Origin: Margaritifera margaritifera
Lineage: Eukaryota > Mollusca > Bivalvia > Unionida > Margaritiferidae
Assembly: GCA_029931535.1 (NCBI GenBank)
Contig: JAQPZY010001675.1
Span: 7,861,001 to 7,925,000 of the forward strand
Reading direction: 5' to 3'
Length of the DNA stretch: 64,000 bases
Shown: positions 48,655-59,599 of the stretch, piece after piece
How positions within the stretch are numbered: position 1 is the first letter of the stretch
Layout of the letters: every line of letters begins with the position of its first letter
The notes under the pieces: generated by a model
Seen by the model: only the letters and a program-made list of their open reading frames with translations
Told to the model about the DNA's origin: nothing
Database searches by the model: none
Translations under genes and position numbers: made by a program

Positions 48655-49705
48655 GTTAAGATGCATCAACATACAAAGTTTCATCAAAGTTGGGTCCAAA
48701 CACAGTCGAGATGTATTAGGGTCAAAGATACAGAAGATATAACAAATGGCTGAAAATACAAATGTCACTGTAGTGACAAAGTTTTGTATAGTCGAGTTAC
48801 ACATATCAATTTTCATGGGTGTAGTGATGAAACGGGCCAAAGTTATTGAGAGTGTATTGATGGTGTAATGAGCATTTAGCTGAAAAAACGTAAATCATCC
48901 AAGTTTGAAATTTAGCTCACATTGACCTACTTTGGCATGGTTTAGTTACTATCCTAGAAATGCTTCTATATACCAATTTTGATAAGTGTAGGTTAAATAA
49001 GGTCCAAGATATAATAAAGGACTTACAAACAATGGTTAAAAATTTGCAAGTCATTCAAGGATGAAAATTAGGTCACAATGGCCAAGCATTCATATGATTT
49101 GGCTACTCACCTTGAGATACATCCACATACCAATCTTCATGTATAAAGACGAAATAGGGTATAAGAAATAAAAGGCATGAAAATACAAAAGCCACTCAAG
49201 CATGAAAATTAGGTCACAGCAACATAGTTTTGGCATTGTTGGGTTACATCCTCTAAGATGCATCTTCTTATATATTTTCTTGACAGTAGTTGAAATAGGG
49301 TTCAAGATATTGCAGGCATAATGAACAATGGGCAGAAAATTCAAAAGTCACTCAGTTGTGAAAGTTAGATTAGAGTCATCTAGTTTTTATATGGTTGAGT
49401 TACTATTGTTAAGATGCATTTGCATGCCAATTATCAGGAGTGTAGATTAAATAGTGTCCAAAATAGTGAGGGCATAAGAACAAATGGCTAAAAATAAAAG
49501 TCTCTCAATCGTGAAAATAGAATACAGTGACTTAGTTTTCATATGGCATAGTTACTCTTCCCAAGATGCATCCACGTACCAATTTTCTTAAGTGCTAGTG
49601 AAACAGTGTCCAATCAATGAAAGAACACACAAAAGTACATACAAATGAATGAACTGGGCAAAATAATATATCCCCTCCCAACTTCACTGGTGAGGGGATA
49701 ATACA
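48655..49705 (+). mobile_element. tandem-repeat element, third design, with tail hairpin
   Basis: About seven units of ~140-155 bp (blocks catgaaaattaggtcacaat, ggttgagttactattgttaa, gatgcatccacgtaccaatt, aataggggtcaagatat-like) end in tatcccctcccaacttcact / ggtgaggggata, a perfect 9-bp stem with a 15-nt loop (49669-49701). The body plan equals families 1 and 2 but the sequence is different; the head is not identified. Confidence 0.6.
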
Positions 49706-50301
49706 AGTTTTGAGAGAACAACAATTTCAGTATTTTTTAGCTTAAAGTGAGGTAAAAGAGGCAATTTTATTATAAGGAATTTCTAACTTTGCGAGTCAAG
49801 AGGTGACCATTAAATTTAAATCTAGCACATTAGTAGGGAACACCTCTGCTAAGATTCAGATGGAATTAAGCTATATGTAAATGGATCCTAAATTTTAAAT
49901 GGGACTAAATACATCATCTACTAACAAATGCTTGGTAATATCCATCCTTTTTTTTTTTTTTTAATTAGAACAAAATGTTTTCATACCTACTGCAAGAGAA
50001 TAAATGTTAATCATGTGTTCCCAGTGAATTATAGTTGAAAATGCATATACCATTCCAATGGTTGTACCATGGCTTTTGTGAGATGGTCCAAATAGTGCAA
50101 AACTAGATGGTAATGAGTTTCAAAATCTGCTTCATAAAATAAAATTTCTCCAAACAACCACCATCCTCCCCACACATAAAAATGAAAACTATACCAAATG
50201 ACAAACATACCTGGTCAGTTCCCCTTACAGTAAATGCATTTATTTTCATGGGTAACAACTCTTGTGCCTTTGCAAGAAAATGACATTTTCATTTGTACTC
50301 A

Positions 50302-50520
50302 GTTGCATTGATAGAAAGAAATAAGGGGGTGGGGTGGCTACTGTATTAGTTGTATTGATAGAAAGAAAAAGGGGGTGGAGTGGCTACTGCATTAGCTGCA
50401 GTGATAGAAAGAAAAAGGGGGTGGAGTGGCTTCTGTATTTTCAGATGGATCACTGTAATTTATACATAGTTGCATTGATAGAAAGAAATAAGGGGGTGGG
50501 GTGGTTACTGTATTCCCAGA
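50302..50520 (+). repeat. 46-bp minisatellite, 4 copies
   Basis: Unit ttgcattgatagaaagaaat / aagggggtggggtggctact / gtatta; three adjacent copies plus a fourth after a ~30-bp spacer. The adjacent ctcagttgcattg and atacatagttgcattg mark unit starts. Confidence 0.88.
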
Positions 50521-50595
50521 TGGATCATTGTTCATAGGATCTTTAAATTTATGGTTTGTAGAAACCATGAAATCCACGAAAATTGGTAACCCACA

Positions 50596-50637
50596 AGTAT
50601 GTATGTATGTATGTATGTATGTACGCATGTATGTATA
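50596..50637 (+). repeat. (GTAT)n microsatellite
   Basis: About ten tetranucleotide units with two substitutions (gtacgcatg). Confidence 0.97.
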
Positions 50638-50726
50638 GGGTTTAAATGCCCATCAGCACAGTCCTGGCTTAATAGTGTCAAATAAATGTAGGTATCCTAA
50701 AAAAAAGGCATCCAAAACAAAGATAA

Positions 50727-52075
50727 AGGCAAATGAGAGTTCCTCGAAGGGACTGACACTCTACTATCTGAAAAGAATTTCCAAGAATTCAAGACCATTT
50801 CTTCTTTTTATCTGCCGAGTTGAAACCATCTCTGATATTCCTGAGATATAAGATTTTTAAATTAGCTGCTGTGGTGGCCATATTGGATGTAAGATTGGTA
50901 CCATTTTCAATTAGGTCAAACTAGACACCATTAGATGGCTATTGGTGAAAACCCCATGCCATTATGACCATCCATTCTGGTGATTTAGTGACAAGATCTT
51001 TAATATGTTCATTGTGGCACCCATATTGGATCTCTGTGGGGCACGATTTTAGGACCAACTAGATATCATAAGAATTCTTTTGGTGAAAACCCTATGTCAA
51101 TATGATCATCAATTCTATAGGAATAATGACAAAAAGATTTTTTAGATGGCCACCATGGTGACCATACTGAATGTCAGATCGGCATCATTTTCATTTAGGA
51201 CCGACTAGACACACCATGTCCTCTGGTGATAACCCTTTGTTGATATGACTTTCCATTTAGGAGTAGCGATAACAAGATTTTCAAGATGACTGCCATGACA
51301 GCCATATTTTAGGTCAAAGTGGTACCATTTTCATTCAGAACCAACTAGGTATCAAATTAGTCTTCTGGTGAAAATCTGTTGTTGATATGGCTTTCCATTT
51401 AGGAGGAGCAGCAATAACAAGATTTTCAAGGTGGCTGCTATGGTGGCCATAATGGATGTCAAATCAGCACCATCTTCATTTAGTGCCAACTAGACATCAT
51501 AAGAAGTCTTCTGGTGAAGACACCATGTCAATAAGACTTTCCATCTAGGAGGAGTAGTGATACAAAGAGTTTCAAGATGGCCACTATGACGGCCATATTG
51601 GATGTCAGATCGGCACAATTTGTACTTAAGACGAACTAGACACCATAAGTCTTCTAATGAAAACCCCATGTTGATATGACTTTCCGTTCAGGAAGATTAG
51701 CAATAAGAAGATTTTCAAGATGGCTGCCATGGTGGCCATATTGGACATCAGATTGGAACCATTTTCATTAAGAACCAAGTAGACATCATAAGATGTTTTT
51801 TAGTGAAGACCCCATGTTTATACAACCACCCATTCAGGATGATTCATGAAATGATTTTTAAGAAGCCACAGAGGTGGCCATTTTGGATGTCTGAGCAGTA
51901 CCGTTGTCATTTATGACCAACTAGACTTTGCGATGAATGTGTGTGTACAGTTTCATGGCAATCCTCGAAGTAGTTTAGGAGGAGTAGCAGTAACAAACTT
52001 GTGCTAACAGACAGCTGGACGACAGACAACAGGACATCCCATAAGCTCTTCTAGTCTATGACTTGTGGAGCTAAA
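50727..52075 (+). mobile_element. tandem-repeat element family 1, copy 3
   Basis: Head gagagttcctcgaagggact / gacactctactatctg; about eight ~146-bp units from 50820 to 51900; transition catggcaatcctcgaagtag / tttaggaggagtagcagtaa; tail agctcttctagtctatgact / tgtggagc, in which the hairpin is partly degraded. It ends about 360 bp before the FHOD exon at 52434. Confidence 0.78.
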
Positions 52076-52433
52076 AGGTGTAAAATCCTTAAAATACGAA
52101 GTCAAATTTTTTATTTAAAAAAATCCACAACATTTTTGGCTGGAACATCATCATGTGACATATCACAGGGCAAAAATGTTGCTGCTATGAGTCACCTCTT
52201 ATGCCATGCATGAAAGCCCATCAGGCATATTCTGTATCCCCAAGGCTGCAACAAATAAAAGTGAATTCACACTATTTAGTAAAACAGCAAACTAAGTCTC
52301 TTAAGTAAGACCACCTCCCCATTTACAACACTTGTTTGCTTAAGTCTGATCAGCAGGTCTGTATTGTCATGTTTTATGAATGAACTTCATATAGAACACA
52401 AGACCAGATGGAAAGCAGCTTTACAAGCATTAC

Positions 52434-52539
52434 CTCTAAGAATATAGTTCTGGTAGTTTTGGTCAGCCTCAGCTCCCACCTTGATGAGACAGTCCAGTCC
52501 ATCATTGTTAACAAACTCGTGGACCAAATCCTTATCATC
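52434..52539 (-). CDS. FHOD: FHOD formin exon, FH3 region (first exon visible in window)
   Basis: This exon encodes 35 codons plus one base and reads [14 protein letters not shown]...[15 protein letters not shown], the highly conserved start of the FH3 armadillo-like domain of FHOD1/FHOD3. FHOD formins bind, cap and bundle actin filaments and act in stress fibres and sarcomeres; FH3 contributes to autoinhibition and targeting (family knowledge). The acceptor is TACATTTCAG/GATGAT and the donor AGAG/GTAATG. It begins in phase 0 and ends in phase 1, and the final G joins CC of the next exon to give Ala. In vertebrates the preceding exon ends in a SLKQIFQ-like sequence; no such exon was found up to 64000. 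Two units of a 47-50 bp minisatellite lie directly against its acceptor, with a larger array at 55.4-56.1 kb. Confidence 0.95.
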
Positions 52540-52540
52540 C

Positions 52541-52640
52541 TGAAATGTACAGAACAACAGAAAACTGAATGAATGTGATCTAAAGTAATGAGAAATGTAC
52601 AGAACAGCAGACTCAATGATTATGATTTAGAGTACACCAC
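52541..52640 (+). repeat. two units of the 47-50 bp minisatellite, abutting an FHOD splice acceptor
   Basis: aaatgtacagaacaacag starts at 52543 and aaatgtacagaacagcag at 52593, followed by ctcaatgattatgatttaga. The first unit contains the exon's polypyrimidine tract (on the minus strand TGTTGTTCTGTACATTTCAG). The same unit forms the array at 55387-56065. Confidence 0.85.
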
Positions 52641-53661
52641 TCCCTCGATAAGTCACACCCAGATAACTTACGAACCCACTTATAACATGGAATCAGGAGT
52701 GGATCCCATTTTTTCAACTTGAAAATACAAACAAAATTGGCCCCTATTTGTTGAATGTGAAGAAAATCGCGATCAAACTTGGTAACTGAAAAGTTTATAT
52801 ATTGCTTGTTTTAGCATTGAAAATGGTAGATACATGTAGCAGCAAGAAATTTGAATCAACATCATGAAATTCTCAACTTTTAATAAGAAATCGTATATTT
52901 TGTTAATTCTTTTTCCCAAACAATATTCTCAAGACACTGTAAATAACAATATTCAACGAAATTTTTATCAATGAAAATGTCACTAATGCCTACTGATGGC
53001 AACACTTTAATAAATAAATACCATTTGTCAAGTGAACTTCATGTTTCAGTTCGTTCTTTTAATTCGCTTTCAGTGTAATCATCATAAATGCAATATGCCC
53101 TCTTGTATTCAAACATGAAAAATGTCAATCTACTGTCACAGCTATGTCCATGGGCATTTCTGTGAGAACCTAATTAAGTGTCGACCATGTTTTGATCTCC
53201 AACTTGTGGAAGTATTTGTTGTATTGTTATACTCAATTAAAAGCAGACCTGCTTTGTATTATTACGTTAATTATGTCTTTTGTATCAAATCAAATTAAGG
53301 AAGGGGAATTTTTAAAAACAGAGCTAGTGGTCACAGTCTCGTGTCAGATCAACTCATTTCAATTGATCAATCGAACACTATTATGAATATTATTATGTAA
53401 GTAATATAATTAAACTACTTTAAATTAGCCTACTCATTCACAAAGTGATCACGGATAGCAAAACATCCAAAGCAACATGAGTACTTGGTGAATAAAAAGC
53501 TTGGTTTTACAGATATGGTTTATTATGGAGAGGCAAGTTCCATAGTTTGTTGTGAACTTAAAATTCCTGAATGGGCACTCAGACATTTCCTCAAGGATGA
53601 GAAGAAGTTTCACTATTACTTGTAATAAAATCACAGCATCAATATTTTAATACAGAACAAC

Positions 53662-54940
53662 AAACACGAGTGTCTAGAAGGGACTGACACTCTACTGGCC
53701 AAAAAGAATTTCCAGGAAATCAAGATAAAACCATTTCCTCCTTTTAACCATGTCTACCATTCTGAATGATGAAAACACATGGTTTTGCATCATTTCATTC
53801 ATGCTGCAAGATGACCGCGGCCAGGTAAACAACTGCTTAGAAGTACTTTGTCAAAATCAGTGAATATCATATGATTATTCATTTATCTAGAATTTATTCA
53901 TCATGGATACTGTTCATCTAAATTCTTAAATACTTTTGGTAAATCCTCATTCTGACTGATGCTGTTAAAAATTGTATTATTTTTAAAAAATACTAGAGTT
54001 CTGCATAAAAATAAAATGGTGGTAAATCTAACTGTCAATACTGTAGAAAATTTTCAATGAATCCATTCTATTTTAGTTCTCTGGATTCACCTAAGAGGAT
54101 ATTCATGATGTGGAAGTAAATTCACACAGAAAGGTAATCCCATATTTTATCCACATCAAAGAAAATCAAAACAATAGAACATCAGAGCGACACCATTTTA
54201 ATTTAGTACCAACTAGACATCATAAGAAGTCTTCTAGCGAAAACCCCATGTTGATATGACCATCCATTCCGGCGAAGTAACGTTAAGAAGATTTTCAAGA
54301 TGGCTGCTATGGTGGCCATATTGGATGTCAGTTCCCCCCAATTTTCATTTAGGACCAAGTAGACATCATAAAAAGTCTGTTAGTGAAAACCCCATGTTGA
54401 TATGACCATCCATTCAGGAGGAGTAGCGACAACAAGAATTTCAAGATGGCTGCCATATTGGATGTCAGATTGGCACCATTTTCATTTAGGACTAAGTAGA
54501 CATCATAAGAAGTCTTTTAGTGAAAACCCTATGTTGATATGAGCATCCATTCAGGTGGAGTAGCAACAACAAGATTTTCAAGATGGCTGCCATGCCAGTT
54601 ATATTGGATGTCAGATCTGCACCATTTTCGCTAGGACCAAGTAGACATCATAAAAGGTCTTTTAGTGAAAACCCCATGCTGATATGACCATCCATTCAGA
54701 AGGAGTAGCGATAACAAGATTTCCAAGATGGCCACTGTTGTAGCCATATTGGATGTCCAAGCAACACCATTTTCATCTAGGACCAACTAGACCATGGGAT
54801 GAATGTGTGTGTAGAGTTTCATGGCCATCCTCCAAGTAGTTTAGGATGAGTAGTGATAACAAACTTGTGCTAACAGACAGACGGAAAATGGACAACAGAC
54901 AATCCCATAAGCACTTCTGGTCTATGACCAGTAGAGCCAA
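53662..54940 (+). mobile_element. tandem-repeat element family 1, copy 4
   Basis: Head acacgagtgtctagaaggga / ctgacactctactggccaaa; a ~430-bp block (53740-54175) shared with copy 2; five ~146-bp units to 54770; tail with gacagacagacgg and cttctggtctatgaccag / tagagcc, the best preserved hairpin of the family (CTGGTC-TAT-GACCAG core). Head ctctactgg mirrors tail ccagtagag. Confidence 0.82.
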
Positions 54941-55386
54941 AAAAAATTGATTGTTTCATGAAAAAAATGTCCCTAGTTTTCGAAAAAAAGAAATCTTGTT
55001 TTATTGTGAATCAACAACAAAAAGCAGTGACATACATGTAATACACAATTTTTTTGTGTACACATGATGGTAGTTGAAACCAGTTGGAGTAATGTTGTTA
55101 ACGATCTTTCAGGGGTTGGATATCTTGAAAATAAAGTAAATTTATATTTTAAAAAAGCGAACAACTTCATTAGAGAAAGCTCTTTATTGACAATTACTCC
55201 CAAAGTGATTATAAAATGAGTATTCAGCCATTAAACAGCCCCACTACAGCCCCCCCTCCCCCCCATTTGCAGGATGGCATCCCCTTCTTAAATTTTTGAG
55301 GTCCCGCAGTAATTCGCACCCTCCCTTATAGTGTGGTCTATCTTTTTGGACCCTGTTGTGCACAAGTTAATGAGGGAGAGGTGTAA

Positions 55387-56065
55387 TAAGAAATGTCTAG
55401 AACAGCAGTCTCAATGGGTGTAATCTAGAGTGATGAGAGATGTACCGAACAACAGAATGAATGACTGTGATCTAGAGTGATGAGAAATGTACAGAACAGC
55501 AGAATGAATGACTGCGATCTAGAGTGATGAGAGATGTACAGAACACCAGAATGAATGACTGTGATCTAGAGTGATGAGAGATGTAATGAACACCAGAATG
55601 AATGACTGCGATCTAGAGTGATGAGAGATGTACAGAACACCAGAATGAATGACTGCGATCTAGAGTGATGAGAGATGTAAAGAACACCAGAATGATAGAG
55701 TGATGAGAGAGATGTACAGAACATCAGAATGAATGACTGTGATCTAGAGTGATGAGAAATAAACATAATAGGAGACTCAATGACTGTGATCTAGAGCAGT
55801 GGTTCTCAAACTTTTTTTGTTCACGGATCACTTGACTATTAAAGACAATGTTTCATATATGATATGAATGGAGCTCGCGGACCACTAGACCACGGTTTGA
55901 GAACCTCTGATCTAAGGTGGTGAGAAATGTACAGAACAACAGACTGAATGACTGTGATTTTGAGTACTGGTAATGAGAAATGTACAGAACAGCAGACTAA
56001 ATGACTGTGATCTAAAGTAATGAGAAATGTACAGAACAGAAGATTGAATGACTGTCATCTCAAGT
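55387..56065 (+). repeat. 47-bp minisatellite array, ~11-12 copies, interrupted by a MITE
   Basis: Unit gatgtacagaacaccagaat / gaatgactgcgatctagagt / gatgaga, period 47 in the regular part (e.g. 55531, 55578, 55624), irregular after 55915. A 113-bp hAT-like MITE interrupts it at 55797-55909. The minus-strand frame at 55566-55766 is produced by the repeat. Confidence 0.92.
55797..55909. mobile_element. 113-bp hAT-like MITE
   Basis: Left CAGTGGTTCTCAAACTTTTT and reversed right CAGAGGTTCTCAAACCGTGG match the widespread hAT terminal consensus CAGNGGTTCTCAA. Flanking 8-mers ATCTAGAG and ATCTAAGG are a probable duplicated target with two changes, lying inside a minisatellite unit (gatctagag). Confidence 0.85.
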
Positions 56066-56269
56066 GAGAAGAAATGGTATATGGAAATGTTTGGAGTCTG
56101 AATTTATGAACTAAACCAATAATTGCATACCCTCTTAAGGTGTAGTTATTAACTGGTGTGGCAGCTCTTTAAGAATTATACAGTACAGGTGTGATCTGCA
56201 GCCCCCCCCCCCCCCCTTAATAAATGAGTGCAAAACAACCTCAAACATTCCTATAGTAAGTTTTCTTCA

Positions 56270-56420
56270 CAGTTACATGATTAAAATTATGCCCTGGAAA
56301 TGCTTCAAATGAAAGAGCTTCCAGGGGCTGGGCCCCCAATGGGGTTCCGTCCCATAGATCCCTCGCCTACTTGTTTATACCCCACTAAACAACACTAGAC
56401 GATATTTCTGGATCCACCCT
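56270..56420 (-). repeat. dispersed repeat, inverted relative of 2345-2500
   Basis: It shares the end sequence around ggatccaccctg, the CCTCGCCTACTTGTTTA block and the atgccctggaaatgc end with the copy at 2345-2500, in opposite orientation. It lies in sequence upstream of the first visible FHOD exon. Confidence 0.6.
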
Positions 56421-56544
56421 GCAGTGTAGGTTCACATCAGAGCATTGGCTCAAGTAACAAGTGCATACAGTGAGTGATGTGGTCATTGTACATCAAAAAA
56501 TATGTTTTATGCAATTCTTTGGTTCCACAAAACTATATAGTAAA

Positions 56545-56695
56545 GCCTGCTTTGAAAGACTACTGCTATGACAGACCACTTTTCTGGAGACCATATTGTC
56601 AATGCATGAATTTACTGATTATATAGTGTCAAGACCTGTCACAAAAGACCATGATTATTTCGCAGAAGGGTGGTCTTTCAGGACAAGTACTATTT
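56545..56695. mobile_element. degenerate TIR element
   Basis: Left taaagcctgctttgaaagac / tactgctatgacagaccac and reversed right acttgtcctgaaagaccacc / cttctgcg are related inverted ends of the (CAGT)AAAACCTGT...GACCAC type. Related left ends occur near 59613 and 63088. Confidence 0.5.
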
Positions 56696-56989
56696 ATTCC
56701 AAAATATTTTCATTAAATTTACATATCTGAAGAATTCTGAATGAACTGAGGCAAATGTATTTACTTTTTTAAAGTTTTTGGGTCTGTAAAGTGTGATATT
56801 AAAGAAGCTGAGTAAGCAGACATTTAATTTTCACTTTCAATCTCATGAAATATTTTAATAAGATACACAATTTAAATCCTGGTTCTGATTTTAAAGTTAA
56901 CTAGAAATCTTTATTTGGGAAACACATATCCACCAAACCCAGTAAAAGCCTCTTAGCTACATGTAAGTCCCTGATGGTGACGATGGACC

Positions 56990-57400
56990 AGGTGCTAATG
57001 TTACTAGCATATGTGCGTTTTGTCTTTCTATGTCCAGTAAGTATATACAGTACATGTATATAGTTATAGGGTGAGGATCTTGAAAGTTTCCAGGTAATTA
57101 CCCATGGGCTAAATCCCTAGGGCTTTGAGGATAGACCCAGGGGCCAATATTGGTTGCATATCTTAATTTGTCTTTTCATGCCCAGTATATATGTTTACAG
57201 TGTGGGAATCTTGATAGTTTCCAAGTTATGACCCTGGGGTGTAGTTTCTGGTTATAGAGTGTTGGGTGCAGATCTCAATAGTTTCCCAGTTATACCCATG
57301 GGCTTAGTCTCCTGGGCTAAAGATAGAGCCAGGAGCCAATATAGACTACATATCTGAATTCATCTTTCACGTCTGAAAATTGATTCTGATGCATGTCAAT
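56990..57400 (+). repeat. ~150-bp dispersed tandem family, ~3 copies
   Basis: Blocks tgcccagtatatat, gtgggaatcttgatagtttc, caagttatgaccc and atagacccaggggccaatat match 33590-33925. Followed by a gacagatggattgatgga stretch at 57592 like the tails of other tandem-unit elements. Confidence 0.68.
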
Positions 57401-58119
57401 TCCATATGCAAGATTTCATTCAAATTTATTGTGGCAGTAATGACACTAATTTTAAAATGTTGACCCCTCCCCAGGCCCCAAGGGAGATAAGAGCTTTAAA
57501 AACAAATACATGTTGCACAACTTTACATCATGAGAGAACTATTGCACCAGGTTTCATGAAATTTTATCTAAACCTCAATGAGAAGATAGCATGACAGATG
57601 GATTGATGGAGGCGATCACAATATCCCGATGGTTTTTAGTTAGCACTGGGATAACAAGTAAAGGTTTCAGGTGTGGCATTAAGGAATTTGTTTTGGACCC
57701 ATTAAACCTTTACTTCTGAAAAAATTAGTCAATCCATTTCCAGATTTTTTGGATCCATGGGAAAATGTAAATCTTAAATTTTGGGGAATTGGTTCAGCTC
57801 ACAATTACACTTCATGACGGAAGCAGACAGTCCAGGCCCAGCTGAGACAGATGTGTTTGCCTCCTGTACCAAGAGGTTACCATCACTATCTTTTTGGTGC
57901 ACTAGTCCTTTCCAGAAAATTAAACAAAATTATCTTTCCTTTTCTGAGACTTATCTTCTTGATTTCACTTATAATGCACAATGTACCTTGCTCTTAAAGT
58001 CAGCTGATCAGACTGCAGACAAATGATGAATTCTATTTCTTGTTAAGTTTACGACTGAATTTTTCATTAGTAATGCAAGCTTCTTAAGAACTGACTGGTT
58101 TTCATTTACCTTCAAGAAA

Positions 58120-58690
58120 TGACATATGAGAAACGCACCTAAGCATGAACCAGGCAGACCATGGAAAAAGGTCAAGCTCAACTGGTGTCTATATAATAAC
58201 ATGAAAGCCTGGGCCTGTATGTTGAGCCCAAGATCAAAGCATGTGACCCTGACCTCAGTCAAAATGTTGAGAAAGCATGTCACAATAAATTATCTTAGGA
58301 AATATAAGCAATGAAAGAACTTATGCCAAAACCATAAAGTAAATTTTTATGAATGTGACCTTGACCCCAAGATCAAAAAGGCATAAAAGTGTGTCACAGA
58401 ATGAATTGTCTTACATGTAGCTTCATAATGATTCATACCAAGTATGAACAAAATCCACCAAAGAGTTAGAAGACACAAGCAAATGAAAAAACTTTAAATA
58501 AAACCTGAAGACAGTTTCTACAACTGTAACCTTGACTACAATGTCAAAGAACCAAACAGACATGTGACAGAATAACTTTTTTTTACCGTCATAATGATTT
58601 GTGCAAAATATGATGAGAATCTATCACGGGGTTTAGGAAATATATGCGACATGAAAAACTTTATTAACTGCTGATGCTAACAGTAGAGAA
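58120..58690 (+). repeat. diverged ~170-bp tandem repeat, ~3 copies
   Basis: Blocks tgtgaccttgaccccaagatcaaa, agcatgtcacaataaattat / tgtgtcacagaatgaattgt, and aaatgaaaaaactttaa recur about every 170-180 bp. No head or tail was resolved. Confidence 0.6.
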
Positions 58691-59258
58691 GTGACTGCTT
58701 TGTCTCACTTTCCACTAATGTAGGTTCAACAAAAACTATGGAATTACTGATGGCTGATGGGCATGAACACCCACTCAACATGAAAACTCTCCATAATGGA
58801 TGCAATTTAAATAGTCAGTGGGCAACACAATGTGTCTAAATGGAGTGAAAAAGCATCAGAGACAAGGATGTATACTGGCCAAATACCATCCCCATCCTTT
58901 AGGACCCTTGATATTCATTTCTTTTAAAGACTGAATCTCAACAATTCATGCTTATGAGGACTTGAAAGTGATTAAATAGTACATGTTCTGCTTTTTCAGA
59001 CCCCTTTCAATACTTCAATACTAGATGGGATTTGTTTTTGAAAACAAAAATGTGCCCCCCCCCCCCCCCACTTAATGTCATCCTACAAGACTGGTACTTG
59101 ACAGAAGGAAAGTAAAAATCTAGCAATGTGAATAAAATGATTGTTAAGGTCACACAGAAACATTTTGTGTCTTGGATTCATTTGTCACAAAGATATTTAT
59201 AGTATGATTGAACCAAACCTGACCTAATTTTGGTTCTGGCAAACTTAAACAGATTTCC

Positions 59259-59489
59259 GGGGCCCAAGGTGACCGAGTGGTCTAAGGCGCTCGCCTTTAC
59301 CGATCACTGCCATCTCACCTCTGTCCACGTGGGTTTGAATCTTGGGCTCGGCCAATGTGATTATGTGAGAAAGCTTGTCAGTAGCTTCCTGTGGGTCGGT
59401 GGTTCTTCCTCCACCAGATATACTGGCCAACATGTATAGCCTATCATGTGCTGAAAAATGGCATTAAACCCATAAAACCAAACCAAACC
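59259..59489 (+). mobile_element. tRNA-derived SINE with 13-bp target duplication
   Basis: Perfect flanking repeats TAAACAGATTTCC at 59246-59258 and 59490-59502. The head ggtgaccgagtggtctaagg contains an A box of Leu/Ser-tRNA type and gtgggtttgaatcttggg a B box; the 3' end is an A/C-rich tail cataaaaccaaaccaaacc. 231 bp. Different family from the SINE at 62551. Confidence 0.9.
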
Positions 59490-59599
59490 TAAACAGATTT
59501 CCAGGAACGGATTCTCACTTGTGTACAACATATCTTGAAAACCATTTTTGATGACAAATGATGTCATCTTTTGATGTTAATAATAGTGTCAAGGGAAGC

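Larger units (their letters stand above)
48349..52433 (-). other. FHOD intron, 4.1 kb
   Basis: Contains a SINE-like fragment, a ~150-bp tandem family with a terminal hairpin (48.66-49.70 kb), a 46-bp minisatellite, a tetranucleotide microsatellite and family 1 copy 3. The stretch 49.72-50.29 kb shows nothing beyond a T-run at 49948-49963. Confidence 0.6.

Noticed and set aside
59262..59345. Possible functional tRNA gene (Leu/Ser-like A and B boxes)
   Set aside because: The cloverleaf is degenerate and it is the head of a SINE with 13-bp flanking duplications.
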